A stretch of 38,981 nt of DNA from a virus: positions 1 to 38,981 of IMG/VR virus record IMGVR_UViG_3300044716_000161. The stretch is one strand, 5' to 3'. Shown here piece after piece: positions 5,896 to 13,661 of the stretch (positions within the stretch are counted from its first letter, which is position 1; every line of letters starts with the position of its first letter). The notes under the pieces were generated by a model, which had not been told where the DNA came from, made no database searches, and worked only from the letters and a program-made list of their open reading frames with translations. A program made the translations under genes and the position numbers.

Positions 5896-6213
5896 TTACG
5901 TAGTTGTCCAAGAAAGAACCTTGGAAAAGTTTGAAAGGTCAAAGGAGTCCTGACTGACCCACCAAGAAAGCCAATGGGAACTACCTTTTGATTGATTACA
6001 GGACCTACAAGCAGGGACCACGTTATGCGTTGTGTCATGACCACCGCGCATCTTTGGGTGAACGTGATCCAAGGTAAGATTATCGGAGGAGCCACAATAA
6101 GCACACTGGTTTTGCCAATGGTCTTTAATGGCTTGTCTCCACATCTTCTTTGCTTCGCTGCTTGTCATGGCCCTTAGGAGGAAGAGGTATTCAGAAGGAT
6201 CTTTGAGAGGCAT
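5896..6213 (-). CDS. HNH endonuclease
   Basis: A 105-aa HNH nuclease. The zinc knuckle CAYC (37-40) and CRSC (69-72), the D-H pair LDHVHP (49-50) and N-V-V-P-A-C-R-S-C-N (64-73) give the full HNH signature. It could be a free-standing homing endonuclease. HNH proteins coded beside terminases also help genome cutting in cos-type phages, although there the partner is a different terminase class. The start could be the ATG at 6213 or the internal Met at residue 16; both leave the domain complete. It lies in the late cluster between small basic proteins and the terminase. Confidence 0.9.
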   Translation of the reverse strand: MPLKDPSEYLFLLRAMTSSEAKKMWRQAIKDHWQNQCAYCGSSDNLTLDHVHPKMRGGHDTTHNVVPACRSCNQSKGSSHWLSWWVSQDSFDLSNFSKVLSWTTT

Positions 6214-6229
6214 GAGCCGCTACAGTGGT

Positions 6230-6382
6230 TTACTTCTTCTTTTTCTTAGGGAATCCGGCCTTCATGTTAGCGTAGGCCTTTGGAGAAATCGTGCTATTCT
6301 TTTTGGTTCGACTGGTACCTGCTGCTTTACGCTTGTTGATATTAGCGTAGAGACCTGAGGGTTTGGAATTGCCCTTATTCAT
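6230..6382 (-). CDS. Small basic protein (50 aa)
   Basis: A 50-aa Lys/Ser-rich protein ending in KKKKK. It contains the paired motifs LYANINKRKAAGTSR and SPKAYANMKAGFP, which I recognise as a recurring small protein in phages of unknown function. Its ATG overlaps the stop of the 88-aa gene upstream (ATGA at 6379-6382), strongly implying translational coupling. It is probably nucleic-acid binding given its charge; that is inference. Confidence 0.75.
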   Translation of the reverse strand: MNKGNSKPSGLYANINKRKAAGTSRTKKNSTISPKAYANMKAGFPKKKKK

Positions 6383-6645
6383 TTCTTTGTGGATTTACCA
6401 TTGTGACCATTTCTAGCACGGTTCCGAGAAGGGCTTTCAAGAACCATGGTCCCCTTGCGTGTATGGGAAAGATCGGGGCCTCCCTTTCCCGCTAGGCCAC
6501 GGCGCCTACGCTCTGACCACCGTTCTTCGGAGGCATTCTTGACCGTGGGCTTTTTATTCAGTTTGCGTTGATAGGCCGCCTTCTTGGCCGCTGCCTTTGG
6601 GTTGGCTGCGTAGTACTTAGCGGACTTGCTCTTTGCCTGGGCCAT
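6379..6645 (-). CDS. Basic phage protein (88 aa)
   Basis: An 88-aa very basic protein of a family common in marine and T7-like phages. It starts MAQAKSKSAKYYAANPKAA, continues with a Lys/Arg core (ERWSERRRRGLAGKGG) and has the D-x-S-H-T stretch and an R-N-R-A-R-N-G end typical of the family. The function is not established; a virion or DNA-binding role is inferred. I chose the internal ATG at 6645 because it matches the family start; a longer frame would begin inside the membrane-protein gene. It overlaps that gene by 29 bases and the next by 4. Confidence 0.8.
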   Translation of the reverse strand: MAQAKSKSAKYYAANPKAAAKKAAYQRKLNKKPTVKNASEERWSERRRRGLAGKGGPDLSHTRKGTMVLESPSRNRARNGHNGKSTKK

Positions 6646-6820
6646 CTTTAAAATAAACGAAGTTTTCCAGGCGTTCGATGCGCTGATTGCTGAGTCCAAC
6701 CTGAGTAACGAGTACATCAACTGACTTAGCAATGTTATGAAGCGTTAAAAGGTGCCAACCAAACAAACCAAGAATGGCTGCTGCTACCGCGTTACGGATA
6801 GTTTCATTATCGGATGACAC
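6617..6820 (-). CDS. Single-span membrane protein, holin or Rz-like candidate
   Basis: A 67-aa protein (from GTG at 6820) with one hydrophobic segment (AVAAAILGLFGWHLLTL, residues 11-27) followed by a short helical, charged tail (NQRIERLENF). T7 holin is also 67 aa and T7 Rz (18.5) sits between the small and large terminases, which is this location. The sequence is too short to decide between holin, spanin and another membrane factor. The GTG has GAGGA upstream with an 8-10 nt spacer; a TTG at 6835 is the alternative. It overlaps the end of the small terminase gene by 14 bases. Confidence 0.65.
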   Translation of the reverse strand: MSSDNETIRNAVAAAILGLFGWHLLTLHNIAKSVDVLVTQVGLSNQRIERLENFVYFKDGPGKEQVR

Positions 6821-7037
6821 GTTCCACGTCCTCAAGTTCTAGGTCAGGAAGGCTGGCAAATAGTTCAGCAAGAGGCGAACCAGAAATGGGAACACCAGTG
6901 ATGTTATTCTTGGCAAGCCAATCACAAGCCGCCTTAAGATCTTGAGTGGTAGCAAGGCCGCTTTCAATGCGACCAATCAGTTCCTTTGTAACGAGACCAT
7001 GAAGCTCGTTGAACTGATCCTCAGTAGCTCTGGCCAT
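6807..7037 (-). CDS. Small terminase subunit (T7 gp18-like)
   Basis: A 76-aa protein that should recognise phage DNA and regulate the large terminase. It starts MARATEDQFNELHGLV, then TTQDLKAACDWLAKNNITGV, a pattern seen in small terminases of cyanopodophages, and ends with acidic residues. The length is close to T7 gp18 (89 aa). Its position just after the lysis genes agrees with the T7 order 17.5-18-18.5-19. No DNA-binding motif is obvious, so the call rests on pattern and synteny. Confidence 0.75.
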   Translation of the reverse strand: MARATEDQFNELHGLVTKELIGRIESGLATTQDLKAACDWLAKNNITGVPISGSPLAELFASLPDLELEDVERVIR

Positions 7038-7039
7038 AA

Positions 7040-7216
7040 TTACGGTTTATCCTCAACAAGAAGGCCTTCATAAATGGGGTAATCAGAGGTGAGAACCACA
7101 ACTGTTTTGACCCAGCCGATGCTGGAGTATGTCCAGGTAGCACCGTTAGCCGTAAAGGTTTGACCAATCGTAGGCGCAGGGCTGGTAGGAAAGGTTGGAT
7201 AAACAGGGTGTGACAC
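7040..7216 (-). CDS. Small virion-like protein with GTG start
   Basis: A 58-aa protein that starts at GTG (7214-7216), overlapping the endolysin stop by one base (TAGTG), and ends 2 bases before the small terminase start. The sequence has the pattern PTIGQTFTANGATWTYSS followed by GWV, a short beta-rich motif met repeatedly in tail and neck proteins of cyanophages. A small structural or host-binding role is likely but unproven. It has no ATG, so it is easily missed by automatic gene finding. Confidence 0.65.
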   Translation of the reverse strand: MSHPVYPTFPTSPAPTIGQTFTANGATWTYSSIGWVKTVVVLTSDYPIYEGLLVEDKP

Positions 7217-8181
7217 TATGTGTTCTCCTTAATAAGATTGATAAGCTTTTGCGGGTAGCTTGGATCTGTAGCATACCCTTCTTGTTGAAGCAATCGACAG
7301 CATTCCTCAGCAGAAGTGGCACGATTGACACCCTCATACCCTTTGTAATCGTCGTACCAAAGGGAAATCAGGTGTTGAATGCACTCTTCAGGGGTATTAT
7401 AGTCCTTAAACGTGTCTTTAATGGTGACCCATTTGCCGTTAAGGAACTCTTTTGTTTCTGTTGTGGTACCAGGACTGCCTTTAATGCCAAAGAAGTTGTT
7501 TTTTCCAGAAGTATGTTTACCGTAACCGGACTCAAGGGCCCATTGAGCAGCAACAACCTCGGGAAACTTAACACCTTTTGCCTTGGCAACGGCCATGACA
7601 CCCTTCCAAGAGTTATCAAAGGCTGATTTAGGTTTAACAGAGCGGAAGGTCATGTACCATCCACTGCCACTGCCCTCCACCATCCACCGTTTTGACCAGT
7701 TTTTCCAGGTATAGGCCACATTTTTACCCCCAACACCTGGCTGTGGATAGCCTCCATTGGCGTTATCCATCTCACCATAGGGGTCGTGGCAGAGCACGTG
7801 CGTATCGGTAATGCCAATCACCAGAACCCAGTGTCCTCCTCCCTTTGGAGCATAGGCTGGGCCCTTATGAAGCACACCACAGGCAACAGGATAGCCTGCT
7901 TCAAGCTCCTTTTCAATGGTTGTGCGGGTTCCATTCTTAAAGAAGGAAGCACGTACTCCATACTCAAGTGCTGCCCTTGTGTGGGAAGTGAATTGGGTGG
8001 TATCTCCGTACCTAAGAACAGTACGGAGGTAATCATCGTCTGCGTTAGAACCCTGAAGGGCTTCAGGAAGCAGATATTTGATGGCCATCGCACATGTTGA
8101 TGAAAAACACATGCGATCGCCGTGGGTGGTCTGGCTATCAAGCTGAGGGTAGTACTGCTTTACTGGCAGTAGGATGTTCAC
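7216..8181 (-). CDS. Two-domain endolysin: C39-like peptidase plus glucosaminidase
   Basis: A 321-aa cell wall hydrolase. The N-terminal half looks like a C39-type cysteine peptidase, with Cys25 in RMCFSSTCAM, His117 in GGGHWVLVIGI and Asp133 in CHDPYGE as the likely triad. The C-terminal half (190-321) is a GH73-type glucosaminidase with AQWALESGYGKHTSG (catalytic Glu217) and NNFFGIKG. It would cut both peptide and glycan bonds. No signal peptide is seen, so it needs a holin; the 74-aa membrane protein immediately upstream is the natural partner. The start is GTG at 8181 in a GTGA overlap with that gene. T7 uses an amidase placed elsewhere, so this lysin is a replacement. Confidence 0.88.
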   Translation of the reverse strand: MNILLPVKQYYPQLDSQTTHGDRMCFSSTCAMAIKYLLPEALQGSNADDDYLRTVLRYGDTTQFTSHTRAALEYGVRASFFKNGTRTTIEKELEAGYPVACGVLHKGPAYAPKGGGHWVLVIGITDTHVLCHDPYGEMDNANGGYPQPGVGGKNVAYTWKNWSKRWMVEGSGSGWYMTFRSVKPKSAFDNSWKGVMAVAKAKGVKFPEVVAAQWALESGYGKHTSGKNNFFGIKGSPGTTTETKEFLNGKWVTIKDTFKDYNTPEECIQHLISLWYDDYKGYEGVNRATSAEECCRLLQQEGYATDPSYPQKLINLIKENT

Positions 8182-8402
8182 AGCCGATCAATCTCCTTTT
8201 GGATTTCCTGAATTTTACCCTTAAGAGCGCGAATGGTGTCGTCTTCTTTGCGAAAGATTTTTACCTGCTGAATGATACCCTGAATCACTTGGACAATGTT
8301 GTTGCCCTTGATTGGAAGATAGGGAACAAGCTCGTCAAAGATAAACAGTACCAAAAAGGAAGCTGCCTCATAGGACAGCTTAATGCCAAAGAGAGTAATC
8401 AT
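8178..8402 (-). CDS. Probable holin-like membrane protein
   Basis: A 74-aa protein with a hydrophobic N-terminal region (YEAASFLVLFIFDELVPYLP) and a long charged helical C-terminal half that may form a coiled coil (KEDDTIRALKGKIQEIQKE). Size, one likely membrane segment and coupling to the endolysin (GTGA overlap) fit a holin. A virion protein is the alternative, since the acidic residues in the hydrophobic stretch are unusual. It also overlaps the 51-aa gene upstream by ATGA. Confidence 0.65.
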   Translation of the reverse strand: MITLFGIKLSYEAASFLVLFIFDELVPYLPIKGNNIVQVIQGIIQQVKIFRKEDDTIRALKGKIQEIQKEIDRL

Positions 8403-8554
8403 TTCTTTGATTTGCGATTGGAACGACGCTGCTCAGACATAGCAATGGCCGTAGCCTGAGCGCGAGAAGTTACCTTAGGACCCTTTTTGGATCCGCTGTG
8501 AAGGGTGCCTCGTTTAAATTCACCCATCACTTTTTTAACTTTGTTTGTTTTCAT
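8399..8554 (-). CDS. DUF6496-like small basic protein
   Basis: A 51-aa Lys/Arg-rich protein matching the DUF6496 pattern: V-M-x-E-F-K-x-G-x-L-x-S-G, then GPKVTSRAQATAIAMSE. The family is widespread in phages and bacteria and has no known function. It is coupled on both sides, with ATGA overlaps at 8551-8554 and 8399-8402, inside the cluster from tail spike to lysis. Its strong charge suggests nucleic acid or virion binding. Confidence 0.8.
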   Translation of the reverse strand: MKTNKVKKVMGEFKRGTLHSGSKKGPKVTSRAQATAIAMSEQRRSNRKSKK

Positions 8555-8682
8555 CGGCCTTGGCCACGGGTTTGTTTCCTGCCATGGTTAGCAAGGGACC
8601 GTTTGCCCTGGCCCTGCCGAGTAAGTTTCGGAGGACCGGGAACGTGGGTCACCTTATTCATGGCGCCTTTTGGTTTAGCCAT
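8551..8682 (-). CDS. Tiny basic protein (43 aa)
   Basis: A 43-aa protein of unknown function, net strongly positive, rich in Gly, Gln, Arg and Lys, with repeated QGQGKR and RGQGR motifs at the end. The ATG at 8682 overlaps the preceding stop (TAATG), and its own stop overlaps the next start, so it is embedded in a translationally coupled string. Such coupling supports a real gene despite the small size. Confidence 0.6.
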   Translation of the reverse strand: MAKPKGAMNKVTHVPGPPKLTRQGQGKRSLANHGRKQTRGQGR

Positions 8683-8933
8683 TAGCAGTCCACAGCATCA
8701 GCAAATTCGGGCAGGGACTTGAGGTGCTCGTATGCCTGTTTGATTGGGTTCGGACCATCAAGTTGATATTTAAAAGCAAAAACGTGGTCTGCAAATGGAG
8801 GTTTTTGTGTGTCCGCGTAAAAACGCGCACTGGCTACGACGCGTTGTTTTGTCATGGAAACATCATCAACGCGAACATAAGCCGCTGGAATGGTGACGCC
8901 ATATTCAGTTGTAATGTCCTTGAAAAGTGCCAT
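8682..8933 (-). CDS. Spike-linked small protein, copy 2
   Basis: An 83-aa protein of unknown function, paralogous to the 81-aa protein at 10659-10904. Both start M-A-L, have G-V-T near residue 12 and Y-x-R-V near residue 20, and end almost identically (IKQAYEHLKSLPEFADAVDC here). Each follows a tail fibre or spike gene, so it may be a spike chaperone, an adaptor or a small tail protein. The start is 2 bases past the spike stop. The C-terminal Asp-Cys is shared by both copies. Confidence 0.8.
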   Translation of the reverse strand: MALFKDITTEYGVTIPAAYVRVDDVSMTKQRVVASARFYADTQKPPFADHVFAFKYQLDGPNPIKQAYEHLKSLPEFADAVDC

Positions 8934-8935
8934 AG

Positions 8936-10636
8936 TTAGTCGGTCCAGTAAATACCTTCAAGTGTAAAGGTTACGTCAGTCAAGACAACGCCAGCAGCAA
9001 TGGTCGCCCCGTCATACCTAAGCAGGCCTGGTGTAAAAAGAGTGCCAAAATTTCCAGTCATCATGTAAGCACGGGTGGTTAAGGTTGGCTGATCTAGCGT
9101 GACTCTAGATCTGGAAATAATGGTTCCTACCACATCAGGCAGACGACGGAAGCTAGATGCCCTGCTTCCCATACTTTCGAAAGAGGCACCTCCTGTCGTT
9201 GTATAATTAAATTTGATTGTTTCCTGTTCTAGTTTCCAAGATAAATCTGGATAGTTGTTGTTAACGGCACCAGTGGAGCGGAGACGCGCAACCGATGGCA
9301 TGGTGTAGATCCTGTTGGCATCCATGACCAGCTGCGTGGTGGCGCTACCGTCATACAAAATGCCAAAGTCTGGCGTATAACCAGTAATGCCTGTTGTATT
9401 TAGCATTCTATTCCGTGCCACGGATACAGCGGTAAGAGAACCCAATGCAAAGTACATGTAGGAAGCCGAAGCAGCACCCGCCATAACACCATTAACCTTA
9501 TTATCGGCAATGGTTACATACCGGCTGGCGCCGGTGACGCTGATCCCAATTCGAATAGCTTTATCAATGACGTTGTTAAAGACTTCTGCGTGGTCGGTAA
9601 AGGTTATATGTATAGCTCCAATTGCTGTACCATAACCGCCAGAGTTCTCGACAATATTATCGGTAATCTTTATCCGTTGATTGATGAGACCAGAAGCGCC
9701 AAGACTTGCAATTCCGATGAAGGAATCAGATGCTAACTCTGGTCCTTCCACAATGTTTCCACTGATAATGACATCTTGGGCATTTGCCGGAAAAGGGTCG
9801 CCTGGGTCGTCATATTGTGCATAGATGCCATTTCTGCAATAATAAACTCGGTTATTGGTGACAATCCAGTTGCTAGGAGCATGGCCATCAATGCCAGTCC
9901 ACTTAGGAACATTTGAAACAATATTATTGCTAACAATGCAGTTAGTGCTGCGGGCTGAGTTGGCCAGCGTCTTAGTTGGGTCTCTGGTAACAAATATGCC
10001 GTAGTAGTTGCTGCCTGTGGATGCCGTAATATTGTGGACTCGGTTGCTAATGATGTGCCCTTCAATTACGGAAAGAAAACCAATTCCGCAGTAGCCACAG
10101 TTGACGACACGGTTGTCGTTGACCAAGACATCTTTAGCGTAATTTACAAAAATGCCAAATCCAGCAAAACCATCAATCCTACAGTTACGGAAAGTGATGT
10201 TAGAAAGAGGCGATACCGAACTGGTGCCAGAAACTAGGATGGCGCTGTCGGGCGTATTTTGAGTTGAAACGGTAGACCCTTCGGAGCCGCCAGCAAAGAC
10301 AACGCTATCAATAATTACATTTGATGCTGTGATTGTGATTATTGCATTGCTTGGACTTGTTGCTCGTTTAAGCTTGCCTGGACCAGTCATAACTAGTGCC
10401 GATGAGATCGACAATGATGTGACTAGAAAAGTTCCACCAGGGATGATGACTTGGCTGGCACCACTATTTAAAGCGGCTTGAATCGCAGCCGTATCATCAG
10501 CAACCCCGTCCCCAACAGCCCCAAAGTCCTTAACGGATACAACGTCCCTGAGCTTATTCTCAACGGTCCTCTGGACACCTCCAGCCCCCGAAGGGGTGAA
10601 GGCGCCAAGGTCGGAGATGTTTCGTGTTTTAGTCAT
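8936..10636 (-). CDS. Tail spike with pectate lyase-like beta-helix
   Basis: A 566-aa likely receptor-binding or polysaccharide-degrading spike. After a short N-terminal segment, DFGAVGDGVADDTAAIQAAL (residues 37-56) marks the start of a right-handed parallel beta-helix of the pectate lyase/GH28 superfamily, with repeated N-N-x-V and I-x-N-N turns up to about residue 430. It lacks the T7 fibre head-binding domain found in the 903-aa protein, so it must attach to the virion another way, perhaps through that fibre or via the small protein coded next. The linker (GAG-x-V-x-RT ... KL-x-D-x-VS) is shared with the 903-aa fibre, suggesting duplication. Cell-surface polysaccharide is the probable target. 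Confidence 0.85.
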   Translation of the reverse strand: MTKTRNISDLGAFTPSGAGGVQRTVENKLRDVVSVKDFGAVGDGVADDTAAIQAALNSGASQVIIPGGTFLVTSLSISSALVMTGPGKLKRATSPSNAIITITASNVIIDSVVFAGGSEGSTVSTQNTPDSAILVSGTSSVSPLSNITFRNCRIDGFAGFGIFVNYAKDVLVNDNRVVNCGYCGIGFLSVIEGHIISNRVHNITASTGSNYYGIFVTRDPTKTLANSARSTNCIVSNNIVSNVPKWTGIDGHAPSNWIVTNNRVYYCRNGIYAQYDDPGDPFPANAQDVIISGNIVEGPELASDSFIGIASLGASGLINQRIKITDNIVENSGGYGTAIGAIHITFTDHAEVFNNVIDKAIRIGISVTGASRYVTIADNKVNGVMAGAASASYMYFALGSLTAVSVARNRMLNTTGITGYTPDFGILYDGSATTQLVMDANRIYTMPSVARLRSTGAVNNNYPDLSWKLEQETIKFNYTTTGGASFESMGSRASSFRRLPDVVGTIISRSRVTLDQPTLTTRAYMMTGNFGTLFTPGLLRYDGATIAAGVVLTDVTFTLEGIYWTD

Positions 10637-10658
10637 AAGTTCTTACGAATTAAAAGGA

Positions 10659-10904
10659 TCAGCAGTCCTCGGCATCCGAGAACTCAGGGAGAGTTTTTAG
10701 ATATAAATAAGCTTGCTTGATAAAATTGTCATCCATTTCTGGTGCAAAAGAAAACTCTTTTGTGGTCAGGGGAATTTCTCCTGTTGCTGCTTGGTACGCA
10801 AGGATGAATCCAAGTTCCTCCTTGGTTCCAAAGACGTTAGAGACGCGCAGGTAGCCATCGGAAACGGTGACACCAGCGTAAGAAAATGTTTGAGTCAGGG
10901 CCAT
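10659..10904 (-). CDS. Spike-linked small protein, copy 1
   Basis: An 81-aa protein of unknown function, paralogous to the 83-aa protein at 8682-8933: the C-terminus NFIKQAYLYLKTLPEFSDAE parallels NPIKQAYEHLKSLPEFADAV, and both end D-C. I chose the ATG at 10904 because it gives the same M-A-L start as the paralogue; a TTG 24 bases upstream is the alternative. It lies between the two spike genes and belongs with the first. A chaperone or accessory tail role is inferred from its place. Confidence 0.8.
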   Translation of the reverse strand: MALTQTFSYAGVTVSDGYLRVSNVFGTKEELGFILAYQAATGEIPLTTKEFSFAPEMDDNFIKQAYLYLKTLPEFSDAEDC

Positions 10905-10949
10905 TGCCTTAATGGGATAGGTGGTCAAATCAATCGGGCAAGAAGAAGG

Positions 10950-13661
10950 TCAGATCCACCTCCCCACAGCCGTGACAGAGTATTGCCTGGCTGCACTGGT
11001 TTGGCTTGTAACTGCGTTGCCAAAGAACACGCAACTTGCCGTAGTTTTTGAGCTAATTGTGGCGGCAAACGCAGAGCCATTGGCTGGGGTGACTGTTATC
11101 TCCGGCGTCGCCGTGAACGCCTGCGGGTAAGTCCAGGTAATGCCTCCGGTTCGAAAGCCCCCTAAGAACGCCGTGCTAATTGCAGCGGTGTCTGCAACGA
11201 GATGCCTGGAGACCATTGTTCCATCGGCCAGGATGGCCCACGACCCGTTGGCGTTGCTGCCTGCTTGAGGTGGGACGATGTATCGAGTTGCCGCCAGCGT
11301 TGTCCCAGATTTGGTGACAAGCGAGTACGGCGACGTGTTAAACTTGGGATTGCGGATGTAGATGTAGGACGCATCCGTCCCAGGCGCCACCAAGGAATAG
11401 GCGATTAACCTAGTAAGGCCGCTAAGGGTGCCCCTGATTGCAAGACCGTCCAGCACCCAAGCGTTGGGGCGGCTGGAGTTTTCAAATGCGTTGACAATAG
11501 TTGTGACGTTACTGTTTAGCGTTGCGTCAAGTCCGTCAACAACAATCTGGTAGGCCCTGGCAATGTTCGCGGTTAGCGCGGATGAAAGGTTGGAGACTAT
11601 TGAAGGGGCTGTTGAACCATCGCCAACGATGACGCGGCAATCCTTGAATAAGCATTCCCCTCCTACTAACTCGTGATAACCAAGGGGCGCTGTTGTAGAG
11701 CTTGGCCAGCTATGGACATCGCACCCGATTGCTGCAATCCGTTCCCCTGCGAGGCCAATTCGACCGTAAATTGTGCAATTTTTATAATGCGAGTCCAGGG
11801 TGTTGCCGTGAAAATCGGCGTTATAGACAGCAGACGCTGGGTCGTTGGACAGTACAGAGTCTTCAACATAAACGTAGCGGCAAGGCGCGGCACCATTATC
11901 CGCATCGCCCCCGGTCGTCACGGCATGACGCCCGCCATAAGCATCCACATTGCGAATGGTGATGTATTGGCTGTTAGAAACTGAGATGCCGTAGTTTCCA
12001 CCTACTCCAGTGTAGGGCGTATAGTAAAAACCAGATTCAACTAAAACGTTGTAGCACTTGTTGATAACTAAAGCCGCTTGATTGCCTGTAGTGCGTACTC
12101 GCCTTGGCTTGATCAAGACATTGTCTGCATATTGCACTCGCAGCGCGAAGACGCCAGCGCCAGTGAACGACGGGCCATCTATGACAACGCGGATGCCGCT
12201 GGACTTGAACACCTTGTCAGTGGTCACGCCTGAGTAGCTAGTCAGCAGATTGGATTGCAAAGTGACGTTGCTGCCGGACACTCCAGCAACCCGCGCAAAC
12301 TCTCCGTCGTAGTAGTTGGTACGGTGGACCGAGTAGGAGGAAGTTACCGAGTTCCAAAGAATCAGTAGGTCATCAGCTGCCAATCCAGAAACGGACGACA
12401 TCGTTACTGTTGACCCTCCCGCTGTAGCCGCTGCAGAGATGTATCCCACCTCGGTCAGTGATCCAGTGACATTAACAAATGCACTGCCCGTGCCGTTTAG
12501 CGTGAAGTTGCCATACATTTCGATGGCGCCAACGTTTAGCGTCGTGCCATAGTTGTATGTTTTGCCGGAAAAGTCAACAATAGCTTTTTGGTTTGCCGAT
12601 GCGTAAGTCAACGCATCTTGCAGCTTTGTCGCTTCATCTGACCCGTCACCAACGCAGCCAAAGTCGGCAAACGAGACTGCATCCTTTAACTTACTGTCAA
12701 TCGTCCGAGCAACCGCACCAGCACCAGCCTGCGTGAACGAAGCCCCAACAACAGCTCCAGGCGCAAACTTCTGGGTACTGATCGTTCCATCTTGAATCGT
12801 CGAACCAGGCACATTGACCATGCTAAACGAGCTATAACTCAGAACCTCAACAACATCCCCTGCCTCAAGCGCAACAAGTCCGTCAATGCTGGTTCCGTTA
12901 CTGGCGGTGTAATCAACACCACGTTGGAGGAGAACACCGTTGAGGTAGACGAATTCAAGGTTGACCGTATAGGTAAGAGTGGCTGCATTATCATCGGCAC
13001 CACTGAGGCTGGTCTCACCACCAACAGCAGTCTTTCTCCACCGCAGCACGTTGGCATTGGCTGAGGAGTCTTGCCACGTAGCACCGTTCCAAACGCGCAT
13101 GACGTTGGAGGTGCTATTGAAGTACAAATCCCCTACGGAACGAGCATTGCCGTATGGATCTGTCGCAGGATCTGTTGCGTAAGCTCCGTAAAAGATGCTG
13201 CGGAACTGTACCAGTGGTGCGCTAGTTGATGTTTCTACCCAGTTTTTAGTGGCGGCATCTTGAGCGCTAACAGGATCAGCCATGTTGGTGATCCGAAACC
13301 CGCCCATATTAAGGATACCAAGAAGAGTATCCCCTAGCTTACTAATGCTACGTGCTGTAAGCTCTTGAATGGAATAAAGAAATTGAGTAAAGTTATTATT
13401 TAGATCAACTGCTTTAATTGAAGAGCCAGCAAAGAACGTAGCTTCGGTCTCTTCGTTTGCAGTTTCTCGATAGATAACGATAGCAGTGCCGTTGGCTGGA
13501 GCCGACAGGAACTGAATGGTACTGGCATTAACAAAGACAAAGGCAGTAGTAGGCGCTCCATTAAGGGTTACCTTTACGTCTGCCTCATCTAGATAAAGAA
13601 AAGACAGGGAATAGAGCGTAGTAGATCCATTCCCCGTGTAAATGTTTTGGACAATTGCCAT
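10950..13661 (-). CDS. Tail fibre with T7 gp17-like N-terminus and beta-helix body
   Basis: A 903-aa primary tail fibre. The N-terminal about 150 residues are the T7 gp17-like tail-binding domain (NIYTGNGSTTLYSLSF at the start, then FFAGSSIKAVDLNNNFTQ). A linker leads to DFGCVGDGSDEATKLQDAL near residue 335, the start of a pectate lyase-like beta-helix, and a beta-rich C-terminal domain follows. It anchors to the tail and binds or digests the host surface. The ATG overlaps the stop of the gp16-position gene (TAATG). The C-terminal two thirds (about 10950-12700) look richer in G+C than the N-terminal part and neighbours, a sign of module exchange. Confidence 0.92.
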   Translation of the reverse strand: MAIVQNIYTGNGSTTLYSLSFLYLDEADVKVTLNGAPTTAFVFVNASTIQFLSAPANGTAIVIYRETANEETEATFFAGSSIKAVDLNNNFTQFLYSIQELTARSISKLGDTLLGILNMGGFRITNMADPVSAQDAATKNWVETSTSAPLVQFRSIFYGAYATDPATDPYGNARSVGDLYFNSTSNVMRVWNGATWQDSSANANVLRWRKTAVGGETSLSGADDNAATLTYTVNLEFVYLNGVLLQRGVDYTASNGTSIDGLVALEAGDVVEVLSYSSFSMVNVPGSTIQDGTISTQKFAPGAVVGASFTQAGAGAVARTIDSKLKDAVSFADFGCVGDGSDEATKLQDALTYASANQKAIVDFSGKTYNYGTTLNVGAIEMYGNFTLNGTGSAFVNVTGSLTEVGYISAAATAGGSTVTMSSVSGLAADDLLILWNSVTSSYSVHRTNYYDGEFARVAGVSGSNVTLQSNLLTSYSGVTTDKVFKSSGIRVVIDGPSFTGAGVFALRVQYADNVLIKPRRVRTTGNQAALVINKCYNVLVESGFYYTPYTGVGGNYGISVSNSQYITIRNVDAYGGRHAVTTGGDADNGAAPCRYVYVEDSVLSNDPASAVYNADFHGNTLDSHYKNCTIYGRIGLAGERIAAIGCDVHSWPSSTTAPLGYHELVGGECLFKDCRVIVGDGSTAPSIVSNLSSALTANIARAYQIVVDGLDATLNSNVTTIVNAFENSSRPNAWVLDGLAIRGTLSGLTRLIAYSLVAPGTDASYIYIRNPKFNTSPYSLVTKSGTTLAATRYIVPPQAGSNANGSWAILADGTMVSRHLVADTAAISTAFLGGFRTGGITWTYPQAFTATPEITVTPANGSAFAATISSKTTASCVFFGNAVTSQTSAARQYSVTAVGRWI

